In this document: piece by piece, positions 8,305 to 15,994 of the stretch
Layout: each line of letters starts with the position of its first letter
Numbering within the stretch: position 1 is the stretch's first letter
NCBI GenBank assembly: GCA_964585245.1
Contig: CAZPCV010000012.1
Coordinates: 1 to 28,889 of the forward strand
DNA: 28,889 nucleotides
Reading direction: 5' to 3'
DNA from: CAZEDL01 sp964585245
GTDB taxonomy: Bacteria > Patescibacteriota > Patescibacteriia > Magasanikbacterales > GWA2-37-8
Notes under the pieces: generated by a model
What the model was told of the DNA's origin: nothing
The model's database searches: none
What the model saw: only the letters and a program-made list of their open reading frames with translations
Made by a program: the position numbers and the translations under genes

Positions 8305-8652
8305 TTAATCAGGGATCTCTTTTGACAAGCGATATAACTGATTTAAAGCCTGATCTTGAGCGTTTGCAATTTTTTCGTCGTATTCGTCTTCCGCTGTCTG
8401 TAATTTTTCTACCGCAACCTTGTCTACGTCCGCAGACAAAGAATTGGCCAATTGCGCTTCTAAAACCGTGGCTAATTGATCGAGCTGGTCAGCAGTCATT
8501 TCGGGTAATAGGTTCAGAAGAGCTTCCTTTTCCTGATCAGACAATACAGGGGATTTCGCAATTAAAAATCCTAATCGATGGCCATTATCAATAGCTGCTG
8601 AATGTAATTCCGAATCCGATAAAACGGGCTGTCTAAGTGTGGCATCCGACAT
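8305..8652 (-). CDS. small acidic helical protein, first gene of the large-protein operon
   Basis: A 115-residue protein of unknown function, soluble and almost entirely helical by composition. It contains LLPEMTADQLDQLATVLEAQ (~48-67), an amphipathic helical motif, and an acidic C-terminal helix. It starts 28 bp downstream of a good extended -10 promoter and is followed after 19 bp by the 63-residue gene, so it leads the operon that runs to 428. No signal peptide or membrane segment. Confidence 0.7.
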   Translation of the reverse strand: MSDATLRQPVLSDSELHSAAIDNGHRLGFLIAKSPVLSDQEKEALLNLLPEMTADQLDQLATVLEAQLANSLSADVDKVAVEKLQTAEDEYDEKIANAQDQALNQLYRLSKEIPD

Positions 8653-8680
8653 ACAAAAAATTTACAATAAATTATCGATA

Positions 8681-8709
8681 AGTATACCACAATCAGCTAT
8701 TGACTACAA
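8681..8709 (-). promoter_or_regulatory. promoter of the large-protein operon (8652 to 428)
   Basis: On the minus strand TATACT (8686-8681) is preceded by TGG, giving an extended -10 element. A weak -35 box TTGTAG (8709-8704) lies 17 bp upstream. It occupies the gap between the stop codon at 8715 and the start at 8652. Confidence 0.6.
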
Positions 8710-8714
8710 AAGAT

Positions 8715-10550
8715 TTAATTTTTGTTTAGACTTTTTCCCACATTCTTCGCGCTCACTTTCGGCGCCCACGCTGATTTTACTTGGTCTAAGTTAGCCCCTA
8801 AAGCTTCATGAGCCAAATCATGGACAGTGGACACGAACTGATCGTAATCGGTCACGGTGAATGAACTGGGCGTATTAATATGCAATAGATCGGAATAATT
8901 CGTTTGCAACTGGTCTTGGATATACAACAATTCGGCACGCCCTTGTAGACTGCCTACTTTTCTTTGATCAAAACCAGCAGTGTTGGCAATCAACCCGCGC
9001 AAGGTATGTTCGTTATATTTGAGATAGCTGGCGTTGGCTTTTTTAGCATCGATAGTTACGACAGTCTTGCCATCTATTTTTTTAACCTCGGCGTTCCATT
9101 TTTTTAATAAGGGATTATCGCTTGCGAGGTTATCTTCGAGCGCGGCTGATTCAGCCGACACCACAATGCCAGCAGACTGATCGGGCAGAGTTTTTTGGGC
9201 AACCGAAGCGGAACGCTCTAGCGAAGATGGTTGAAAGGCATTTTTAATACCTGTCGGAGCCGTGGGATTTTCCGTGTTTTTTACTCTGGCTTCAATCTTC
9301 GTTTTAGCATCATCTTCAGTCGCGCCAAACAGGCGGCCGACACCATCTGATATCGACCCGATCGCAAGAGCGGTAACCAGTGCGGCTGCTTTGGCCAATT
9401 TACTTTCTTTGAGACGCGCCATCCAGCCACCTGATTTGGCAACGGGCGCGACAATTTGTGTGGTATCAACCACCGGGCGAGGAGACGAAGATGATATTTC
9501 ATTATCAACAATCATTGAATGGGTTTTTGCTGGAAGCTCAGGAGTGACGGCGTTCTTTTTTACCGAAATTTCTCCGGCTCGCGAAGGTAATTCTACCAAA
9601 TCCGGCGGGGCACGACGCATTGTATCCTGAACAATCGTTTTCGGCTGGGTAGTAATTGGTGAATTATTTTTATCAGCAACCACTGTCTCACCTGTTCTCA
9701 TAGTTTGACTGGGAGCGCTTTCTAAAGAGGGTTTTGCCTGGCCTTTAGAAGTATCCGAACTGGCTATTTCTGTCCGCAATGATAATTCTATAATCCCTTT
9801 TAAATCTGCTAATTCTGCCTGTGCTTCGGCAACCGCCTCGCGACTGGTAGCACCCTCTACTAATTTTTGCAGACTTTCTATATCTTCGTTAACCTGTTTT
9901 TGCAATTCAGGGTTTCCTAATAGTTGTTTTTTCAAACTGTCAACCTCTTGCTTCAACATCGTGGTTGCCGCCACTATTTCTTCTGATTTTTCAGACGACT
10001 TTCTCGCGGTGTCTGTTAAACGACGTTTTAAATCGGCCGCGTTTGCTCGTTTTGGGCGCGGCATCAATGCAGGCTTAGAGCTGTTAGCCGATTGTGGGGC
10101 GTTGGCCAAAACAGAGTCTAATGTGCTATTAAAAAAATCAACCGGATCTTGCTCTGCAGATCGTGAAGGTGCAGGCATTTTGTCTAAAGGAATAGCCGTG
10201 CCCGGCAAATGCCTGTTGGCTGTAGCAGGTGATAGCCCGGCCCGGCTGGCTGCATCCTGTTCCGCCTTTACCCTGGCAGCGATGGGCGTTTCTGAATTAG
10301 TGTTATCTTTTACCCCTTTTTTGCCTATACTTTTCCTATTATCCTCGGGGTGATTTAGATCCCGAGACACTACTATTACAGGTGGAAATTTTTTTTCTTT
10401 TGCCGCCTCTCTTTCTTGCAGATCCGCTAAAAAAGGGTCTTTCCACTCTTCATTATCTCTACCCCTTTTTAAGGGGTCCCTCTTATTAAACTCTTCTAAA
10501 AAGGGATCAACATAATTTTCAGCAGAACGTGATTCGCGGCTTGCGTTCAT
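8715..10550 (-). CDS. single-pass membrane protein with coiled coil and C-terminal domain, unknown function
   Basis: A 611-residue protein, not recognised. Start chosen at the ATG at 10550. A longer frame from a TTG at 10592 is possible, but that TTG overlaps the -10 box and would not be transcribed in full. The N-terminus holds two similar short segments, DPFLEEFNKRDPLKRG and DPFLADLQERE. A coiled coil follows (~177-257), then a Pro/Ser/Thr-rich linker, a basic patch and one hydrophobic helix (~385-405, AAALVTALAIGSI), then a ~200-residue part ending in a globular domain. By the positive-inside rule the N-terminus is cytoplasmic and the C-terminal domain outside. The same plan recurs in the protein at 10617-12227, so the two may form one complex. 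It has its own promoter at 10592-10620. Confidence 0.75.
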   Translation of the reverse strand: MNASRESRSAENYVDPFLEEFNKRDPLKRGRDNEEWKDPFLADLQEREAAKEKKFPPVIVVSRDLNHPEDNRKSIGKKGVKDNTNSETPIAARVKAEQDAASRAGLSPATANRHLPGTAIPLDKMPAPSRSAEQDPVDFFNSTLDSVLANAPQSANSSKPALMPRPKRANAADLKRRLTDTARKSSEKSEEIVAATTMLKQEVDSLKKQLLGNPELQKQVNEDIESLQKLVEGATSREAVAEAQAELADLKGIIELSLRTEIASSDTSKGQAKPSLESAPSQTMRTGETVVADKNNSPITTQPKTIVQDTMRRAPPDLVELPSRAGEISVKKNAVTPELPAKTHSMIVDNEISSSSPRPVVDTTQIVAPVAKSGGWMARLKESKLAKAAALVTALAIGSISDGVGRLFGATEDDAKTKIEARVKNTENPTAPTGIKNAFQPSSLERSASVAQKTLPDQSAGIVVSAESAALEDNLASDNPLLKKWNAEVKKIDGKTVVTIDAKKANASYLKYNEHTLRGLIANTAGFDQRKVGSLQGRAELLYIQDQLQTNYSDLLHINTPSSFTVTDYDQFVSTVHDLAHEALGANLDQVKSAWAPKVSAKNVGKSLNKN

Positions 10551-10591
10551 AGGATAAGAGATTAAGAGTAATTTTTGGCTAAAAACAGCCA

Positions 10592-10620
10592 ACTATAGCA
10601 TATTTTTAGGATTTTGTCAA
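10592..10620 (-). promoter_or_regulatory. strong promoter of the 8715-10550 gene
   Basis: On the minus strand TTGACA (10620-10615), a 17-bp spacer and TATAGT (10597-10592). The -35 box contains the TGA stop codon of the upstream gene (10619-10617). Start of transcription near 10585 gives a leader of about 35 nt before the ATG at 10550, which fixes that ATG as the likely start. Confidence 0.8.
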
Positions 10621-12227
10621 TCTGTTGCCGGTGATTGTGTGAAACCCAACTTTTTTAACTTTTTTTCCACTTTCTTTATAGCTGGAACAACAATTTTTTC
10701 CTTAAATTCTTGTTCACTACCTGGGCGCACTAGGTATATAGTTTGACCAGTTTTACCATCCCTGGTCACGTCGACCATTGTGCTTTGTTTTTTCGCCCAC
10801 GAATTAATGTGGTGGTCAACATAATACCGTACTAACTCTTTTTTATTAAAAACCTGCCGTTTTCCTTTTATAGTTCCGGCAATGGTCACATCTTGGAAAC
10901 CTTTCAATGACTGATCAAGTATGGCGCCCATATCATTAATCGGCGAGGGTTCAACTTCTGTCCGAATTTTGGAAGCGTCCATTTGATTATGAGCTGTTAA
11001 ACGTCTTTCCGTTTTGGTTTCAGTTTGCATCTGTGAGTTTGCTGGCACCACCGGAGTGAGATTTTGTTCATTTGGCGAAATTTCAGAGCCAATTTTTATT
11101 CCCAGAGCCAACCCGGCCGCAGACACCAGTGACAAGACGGTTTTTTTATTGCGATTATACCATGCGTTAAATCCGTTTTCTCTTCGTAAGGGAACATTAT
11201 TTTCTTGTATAACCGGCATGTCTGTTGTATTTTCGGGTTGATCATCCGCGATAACTAGGTTTTCCATGCTTAGTGCGTGTCTATCCGTAAGCGGATTGAC
11301 AACCCGATTGTTTACTGCAGGCAAAACCGGCAATGAAATTTCTGCAATTCTGCTGTTCTGGGCAAATATATGATCGGGCACTCCGATATACGGAGCCGCC
11401 GGTTCACTGGAATTGGGCAAACTTTGTATATCGGTGTTTGCAGATAGCTGGCTCACGCCAGATTCAGGATTTTTATTAAAAATAAAATCAGCAGGTATGT
11501 TAGATTCACTTGTACTCACTAAATTCCGATCAGCATGAATTACTCGCCTATCTTCATCTGTTAACAAACCATCCTCTTCGGGCAAAGCAAGATCACCTTG
11601 CAACACCAGTGGCTGCGCGGGAATTTCGGAAGTGTACACAACTTCAGCACCATCGGGGCGATGAGTAGCCAAAAGCGGAGGGCGTCGGCTGACTATTTTT
11701 TTTGCATAATTTGAAGGTTGATCCTCGTTTTGTGGCTCAGGCGAATGATAGAAATCTATCATTTTTTTTAAATCTTCGATTTTAGATGTGGTTCGATCAA
11801 ATAAATTATCCCAACTCATTCGTTTTTCTTCTGGGAATGTGTCGAACGTGCTAAAAGAAACCGACTCTTCCAACTGGGCTAAGCGACGTAATTTGAGAGT
11901 AATATCCTCAAAATAGGACGAAAAAGGGAGCTTTTCTAAATCTTCTGCCGACAATTTTTTCTGTAATGACTCTAGATTTTTAACCATGGCGACAACTGAT
12001 TCTAGATTAGTTATCTTTTCCTTTAAATCTTGAATCAGCTCTTGGTTAAAATTTTTTTTTAGGGCTGCTGATTGTTCGGCCAAACTCTGTAAAGTGAGTA
12101 TGAAAAAATTGAGAAAGTTTGTATCTGTCAATTCTGTGTGCAGTCTGGCGATGGATGCTTCGCACCAATTAAGCTGGCTTGTTCTTTCTTCTACTGATTT
12201 GAAATGTGCTGGCTTTATTCTTTCCAC
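10617..12227 (-). CDS. single-pass membrane protein with coiled coil and C-terminal domain, unknown function
   Basis: A 536-residue protein, not recognised. It begins with GTG at 12227, 26 bp after the Wzz-like gene. Residues ~1-170 are helical with coiled-coil character; ~170-345 are a polar, Pro-rich linker; a basic patch (YNRNKKT) precedes one membrane helix (~361-380, VLSLVSAAGLALGIKIG). A second linker leads to a C-terminal domain (~425-530) with TIYLVRPGSEQEFKEKIVV and a Lys-rich last helix. Topology is probably N-terminus in, C-terminal domain out. Its order of parts matches the protein at 8715-10550. The C-terminal segment weakly resembles parts of that protein and of the 428-4114 product. 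Its position after a Wzz-like gene and an HtrA-like gene suggests an envelope role. Confidence 0.72.
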   Translation of the reverse strand: MERIKPAHFKSVEERTSQLNWCEASIARLHTELTDTNFLNFFILTLQSLAEQSAALKKNFNQELIQDLKEKITNLESVVAMVKNLESLQKKLSAEDLEKLPFSSYFEDITLKLRRLAQLEESVSFSTFDTFPEEKRMSWDNLFDRTTSKIEDLKKMIDFYHSPEPQNEDQPSNYAKKIVSRRPPLLATHRPDGAEVVYTSEIPAQPLVLQGDLALPEEDGLLTDEDRRVIHADRNLVSTSESNIPADFIFNKNPESGVSQLSANTDIQSLPNSSEPAAPYIGVPDHIFAQNSRIAEISLPVLPAVNNRVVNPLTDRHALSMENLVIADDQPENTTDMPVIQENNVPLRRENGFNAWYNRNKKTVLSLVSAAGLALGIKIGSEISPNEQNLTPVVPANSQMQTETKTERRLTAHNQMDASKIRTEVEPSPINDMGAILDQSLKGFQDVTIAGTIKGKRQVFNKKELVRYYVDHHINSWAKKQSTMVDVTRDGKTGQTIYLVRPGSEQEFKEKIVVPAIKKVEKKLKKLGFTQSPATD

Positions 12228-12253
12228 AAAGATGTGTTGGAAAAAAATGAGTA

Positions 12254-12850
12254 CTAATTATGCTTAGACCGTACTATCCACAAAGCAGCAAGCAACCCCC
12301 CTACCGCAAACCCAACGGCGGTATTCAACAAAATATTAGGGCGAGCTGGCAATCGGGACGCGAGCGGGCTATCTACTTCTTTGATCGCGACATCCCCTCC
12401 CACATACTGCCAACCATTCGCGACCACAGCCGCCGATACGGCTTTGGACAAAGCAGTGGCTTTGTTGGGTGTTTCGCCATAGCCAATAATTTTTAATAAA
12501 CTAGTACCATAGGCCATTTCACCAACAACATCTTTTTGCCATTTTTTGCGCAAGTCGCGATCACTTAAATTTTTCCACTTTTTATCAGTAAAAATTTCGG
12601 GCGCTGATTCAGTGACTTTGGCATAAAAATCCGTGGTTTTCATAATCTGGGCCAAATTTTCGCCGATTTGCTGGGCAGATTTGGCTTGGGTATACGGATC
12701 GACCCCATTTTTGTCACGCGAAATAATAATTACCCGGCTTTGTGCACTATATTGTTTGGGGAATAACCAGCTCACCCCTCCAGACAGCACAGCTACGAGC
12801 AAAGCCCACACCAGTATCAAGCGCCAGTGTTTAAAAATAATAGTATACAT
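12254..12850 (-). CDS. Wzz/YveK-like polysaccharide co-polymerase (chain-length determinant family)
   Basis: A 198-residue membrane protein. It has an N-terminal membrane helix (~8-30, LILVWALLVAVLSGG), a ~130-residue outside domain and a C-terminal membrane helix (~172-192) introduced by the Pro-containing segment LPARPNILLNTAVGFAVGG. This layout, with short cytoplasmic ends and a Pro-rich motif before the second helix, is that of the Wzz/Cap-A/YveK family. Those proteins control polymer length in surface polysaccharide export. No tyrosine-kinase domain is fused and no glycosyltransferases are visible in the window, so it may serve a system encoded elsewhere or have another scaffold role. 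It is 26 bp before the 10617-12227 gene and 21 bp after the HtrA-like gene, in one transcription unit. Confidence 0.75.
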   Translation of the reverse strand: MYTIIFKHWRLILVWALLVAVLSGGVSWLFPKQYSAQSRVIIISRDKNGVDPYTQAKSAQQIGENLAQIMKTTDFYAKVTESAPEIFTDKKWKNLSDRDLRKKWQKDVVGEMAYGTSLLKIIGYGETPNKATALSKAVSAAVVANGWQYVGGDVAIKEVDSPLASRLPARPNILLNTAVGFAVGGLLAALWIVRSKHN

Positions 12851-12871
12851 ACATTAGCCAATGACTAAAGG

Positions 12872-13952
12872 TTAAAGTTCCACTACAGGAACTGTTAATT
12901 CAATATTTTTATTAGCGCGAAGTACCGTGAGACGAACCGTGGCGGGCTTGCTGCTGATAGTATGCCACAAAGTGGCACTGGTCACAACTTGCCCATTAAT
13001 CTCTACTATAATATCCCCGCGGCGTAATTGACCCTGGCTCACGACTTTAGTGACAAGGAACCCCATCTGTACAGAATTGCCTTTTAGAACCGGCTGATCG
13101 GTGCTAAAAATCCCTTCTACCCCCAGCGACGCATAGATCGCCCGCTGTTGCCCGAGTACATTTGGCAACGCTCGTATTACCGACCGTGACAACGCGACAA
13201 TATTTTTATCCCTGAGGATGCCAGTAATTTCTCCTTGTGCATTAGCCACGACGGATCCAGGTGTAAATTCTTTGTCCAGAGCGTAGAAATCGTTCGGCGT
13301 AGAATCTAGATACGCGTCGCCAAGCACCTGGGCGACAGGAAATTGCGCCACGCTTGGCTGCCACCCCCCTTGATCATACACAAATAATTCGTCGAGCGGT
13401 TTAAGATCTAAAGAAAAATTAGCGACTTTAAATTGCTGGCGGTCTAATCGCAATTTATCAACATTCAGTTTGGCATAAGTAAGCCCAGAACGTACATCTG
13501 ATACCAATTCACTAATAGTATATACGGCCCCATCAAAACCGATTACGCGCCAATTTTTGATATTTTTATCGGGCGTTTGATCATAAAAAATTATCCAGCC
13601 ATCCGAACTCACTACCACCGCCTGGCTGTGACGCCCTTTCACCGCGGAATAGCTGGCCGATCCGGTGGGAATTGTACTTTCATACACAGTCATAATCCGC
13701 TCGTTCAATTCCTGACGCGTACGGTCGCTTAGTTGTACTGCTTCTGGTAGTTGATGCGTATAAGAAACTCCGCCTCCGTACTCTTGNNNNNNNNNNCGGC
13801 CAGACCCACCCAATAACCATAATACCGCCGGTAACACCAGCGAATACAGAGAGAGCGCTAATCAACAAAATTAATTTTACGCGTACCCATCGTTTGTGCG
13901 CAGCTAGATCAGAGGCTGGGGGCGGCAGATGTGGAGGAACCATAGTACTCAT
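12872..13952 (-). CDS. membrane-anchored HtrA-like protein with PDZ domain, probably catalytically inactive
   Basis: Start is the ATG at 13952, which overlaps the upstream stop codon as ATGA. The first 52 codons give a Pro-rich cytoplasmic tail and one membrane helix (LILLISALSVFAGVTGG, ~27-43). A 10-N gap follows. After it, 304 codons encode a trypsin-like fold and a C-terminal PDZ domain (GFLVTKVV, RRGDIIVEINGQVV, TVRLTVLR). The arrangement is that of HtrA/Deg envelope proteases. The catalytic signature is lost: where family members have the TNNHV histidine this one reads AVVVSSDGWIIFYDQ, and the GNSGGP serine motif is replaced by FTPGSVVANAQGEITGI. It is therefore probably a pseudoprotease that binds partners by its PDZ domain. 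Both gap borders are codon boundaries, so a true gap length divisible by three restores one frame; the apparent frameshift is an artefact of the 10 Ns. Confidence 0.8.
13787..13796. other. assembly gap (10 N) inside the HtrA-like gene
   Basis: Ten undetermined bases. Reading frames on both sides end exactly on codon boundaries but are out of phase by the chosen N count, so the length 10 is a placeholder rather than a measured size. Confidence 0.95.
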
Positions 13953-14743
13953 TTCCAACGAATAATGAATAATAAACTAAACAAAAAAAACAACCCATTA
14001 ATTGCCAAAAAAATTCCTTGACGACGGAAAAAAATTCCTTCGGCCGATAGATAAAAACGCAATAATTGCCACAAGATATACCACCACCAGATTTGTAACA
14101 ATCCGCTCGTGAGGTAGCCGATCGACCACCAACTCAATACCCAACTGTATTCCAACACCAAGAGAAATAAACAAATCGCGGCGGGGATTAAGCGCGTGTT
14201 AAGTGTGAGATTATATTCCTGCCACCAGACGATGGCCGCTATCGTTGCAATACCAGCTCCTACTACCCATTGCCACCACGGCGGGCCGCTAAAAATATGA
14301 AACACGATACTGGCCGCGCTGCCGGCCCATAACCCGGCGAGCCCGATACTCGTGAGCATTAACTCTACCCGGCGGGCGGGTTTGCTGATGAAAGACAAAT
14401 TTTGTCCGGAGCGAGGCAAAAGCCAAAAACTAAGTGCGGGCAATAGTGCCCATATGACAGCAGAAAAAATATACGACCAGCGCCAGTCGGCAAAGATAAT
14501 TAACAAGGTACTGCCGAGCGCGAATAAAAATAATGAAAAAAAATGCACTCTTTTTTTCAGCTGGGGAGCGTAGTAAACGAACCGGAGCAATATCGCCCAT
14601 AGCACATAGCGTGCAAGTGCCCAGGCCGCCACCATCCACCACTCATGAATAAAGCGGATCGCCCACAAAAAAACAACACTTATTAACCCGTCAATAACTC
14701 CGGCTAACCGTGGGTGCAAGGAAATTTTTGAAACTGTAGACAT
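13949..14743 (-). CDS. polytopic membrane protein of unknown function
   Basis: A 264-residue, very hydrophobic and Trp-rich protein with about eight predicted membrane helices joined by short loops; a larger basic loop (FISKPARRVE) lies mid-protein. I do not recognise a family motif or conserved charged residues inside the helices. Its stop codon overlaps the start of the HtrA-like gene by 4 bp (ATGA), so the two are translationally coupled and likely work together in the membrane. It is the first gene of the leftward unit that runs to 10617. Confidence 0.75.
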   Translation of the reverse strand: MSTVSKISLHPRLAGVIDGLISVVFLWAIRFIHEWWMVAAWALARYVLWAILLRFVYYAPQLKKRVHFFSLFLFALGSTLLIIFADWRWSYIFSAVIWALLPALSFWLLPRSGQNLSFISKPARRVELMLTSIGLAGLWAGSAASIVFHIFSGPPWWQWVVGAGIATIAAIVWWQEYNLTLNTRLIPAAICLFLLVLEYSWVLSWWSIGYLTSGLLQIWWWYILWQLLRFYLSAEGIFFRRQGIFLAINGLFFLFSLLFIIRWK

Positions 14744-14798
14744 AAAAAACGAAAACGTGGGCCACCAAGTGATTTGAGCAGACTTTAAAACTATTTTT

Positions 14799-14846
14799 TA
14801 GACAAGGAAAAGATGAAAATCTTACTATAGATTTTACCTGAGTATA
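14799..14846. promoter_or_regulatory. weak divergent promoter candidates between the membrane-protein gene and smpB
   Basis: Rightward: TAGACA (14799-14804), an 18-bp spacer and TACTAT (14823-14828), which could serve smpB. Leftward: TATACT on the minus strand (14846-14841) without a good -35 box, which could serve the gene starting at 14743. Both match consensus less well than the other promoters in the window. Confidence 0.3.
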
Positions 14847-14980
14847 GCTGATATATCGGAAAAAGAAAAGCCTGTGTCGTACAAAAATGGTTAATCTTAA
14901 ATTAAGAATACGTAATCTGCCTAATCTTTACAAGACGCCAGTTAATCAGTACACTGACGGGGTCAGGTTTGACTTTTTTT

Positions 14981-15424
14981 ATGTCTTCGTTAGCCCAAAA
15001 TAAACAAGCCCGGTTTAATTACGATATTCTCGAAACCTATGAAGCAGGGCTGGTTTTGTCTGGGCCAGAAGTAAAATCAGTCAAAGGCGGGCATATCAGC
15101 CTAAAAGAGGCGTTTGTAACCTTTCAGGGATCGAACGCCAACCTGACGAACGCTCACATCTCACTCTATCGCCCGGCGGGGCCCCAAAGCGACTATGATC
15201 CTACCCGGAGCCGAAAGCTCTTACTGAAGCGCAAAGAAATCGATTATTTACGGGGTAAAGCCCTGGAAAAAGGCTTGACAATCGTGCCTCTTAACGTGTA
15301 TACTAAAAAACGCTTTATAAAAGTTGAAATTGCGGTTGGCAAAGGACGGCACAGCTACGATAAACGGGATGTATTGAAAAAACGAGACATTGACCGTGAA
15401 GTTAAAAAACAATTAAAGATGTAA
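14981..15424 (+). CDS. smpB: SsrA-binding protein SmpB
   Basis: A 147-residue protein of normal family length. It binds tmRNA and delivers it to stalled ribosomes. Family marks are NKQARFNYDILETYEAGLVL at the start, GPEVKSVKGG, EAFV, NAHISLY, RSRKLLLKRKEI and a basic C-terminal tail (GKGRHSYDKRDVLKKRD) that enters the empty mRNA channel. The ATG at 14981 is chosen over a TTG at 14969 because family members begin a few residues before the conserved NKQARF-type motif. There is no clear Shine-Dalgarno sequence. Its RNA partner, ssrA, lies 86 bp downstream on the same strand. Confidence 0.96.
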   Translation: MSSLAQNKQARFNYDILETYEAGLVLSGPEVKSVKGGHISLKEAFVTFQGSNANLTNAHISLYRPAGPQSDYDPTRSRKLLLKRKEIDYLRGKALEKGLTIVPLNVYTKKRFIKVEIAVGKGRHSYDKRDVLKKRDIDREVKKQLKM

Positions 15425-15444
15425 TTCGTGTAACGCTTGATTCG

Positions 15445-15465
15445 TAGCACCGCTGTATGGTGCTA
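15445..15465 (+). other. stem-loop between smpB and ssrA
   Basis: TAGCACC (15445-15451) and GGTGCTA (15459-15465) form a 7-bp stem with a 7-nt loop. No T-run follows, so it is more likely a processing or stability element of a joint smpB-ssrA transcript than a terminator. Confidence 0.3.
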
Positions 15466-15510
15466 GACTACTAGGGTTACATGCTTCTACAAGAGGCATC
15501 CTCCCCAAAA

Positions 15511-15912
15511 GGGAGTGCCGGGTTTCGACAGGAAATCCCTTTGACAACAGCACGTCGAGTCGGCCACCAGACTCGTTAACTTGGGTGGCAACCAAATAAG
15601 TGCCAACTTATTTTCCAAAGCCAAGCAATTCGTAGCGAACGCCTTCGGCGCCGCTTCGTACTCGTTTGCGCCGTCAATGGCCTAACGGCCGTTGTCCATC
15701 GCCGCAGTAACAACCAGTAGCTGCTAAGCGGTGTAAACCACTGGTAGTAGGAAATCTGCCTCCGTCTGCTGGCATACTTCCGAAATCCTTGCCAGACTTA
15801 CTCGTGTTTATTTTCGACGCTTTAAAAATACGAGGACATTACCAAACGTCGTAAACGTGTAGTATGGTGTCACTGGCTTTCTTGGACGCGAGTTCAACTC
15901 TCGCCACTTCCA
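15511..15912 (+). ncRNA. ssrA: transfer-messenger RNA (tmRNA)
   Basis: About 402 nt. The 5' end GGGAGTG pairs with CACTTCC at 15905-15911 to form the acceptor stem. The 5' end continues CCGGGTTTCGACAGG, and the 3' end has a T-arm with GAGTTCAACTC, both typical of tmRNA. CCA is not encoded (ACTA follows the stem). The tag frame probably starts at GCC 15620 and stops at TAA 15683-15685, giving 21 residues that begin AKQFVANAFG and end YSFAPSMA. The stop codon lies in the loop of a hairpin (CAATGGCC, TAAC, GGCCGTTG), as expected for helix 5. The exact resume codon is inferred. It works with the smpB product to rescue stalled ribosomes. Confidence 0.95.
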
Positions 15913-15923
15913 CTACCCAGCTG

Positions 15924-15989
15924 TAAGTACTAAGCAATAAGTACTAAGCTGGCGACCTGTCTTGATTATTCTGTTTAGTACTTAGTACT
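15924..15989 (+). repeat. palindromic AGTACT repeat cluster upstream of infC
   Basis: TAAGTACTAAG occurs at 15924-15934 and again at 15938-15948. Inverted copies (TTAGTACTTAGTACT, 15975-15989) lie immediately before the infC start. The copies can pair into a long hairpin in the infC leader. A regulatory role, such as an L20 or IF3 operator, is possible but not shown. Confidence 0.6.
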
Positions 15990-15994
15990 GACAT

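Noticed and set aside
10551..10592. An N-terminal extension of the 8715-10550 protein from a TTG.
   Set aside because: The TTG overlaps the -10 box of a consensus promoter, so it would not lie within the transcript.
13680..13837. A frameshift or two separate genes at 13.8 kb.
   Set aside because: Both frames end on codon boundaries at the N run, so the shift comes from the arbitrary gap length.
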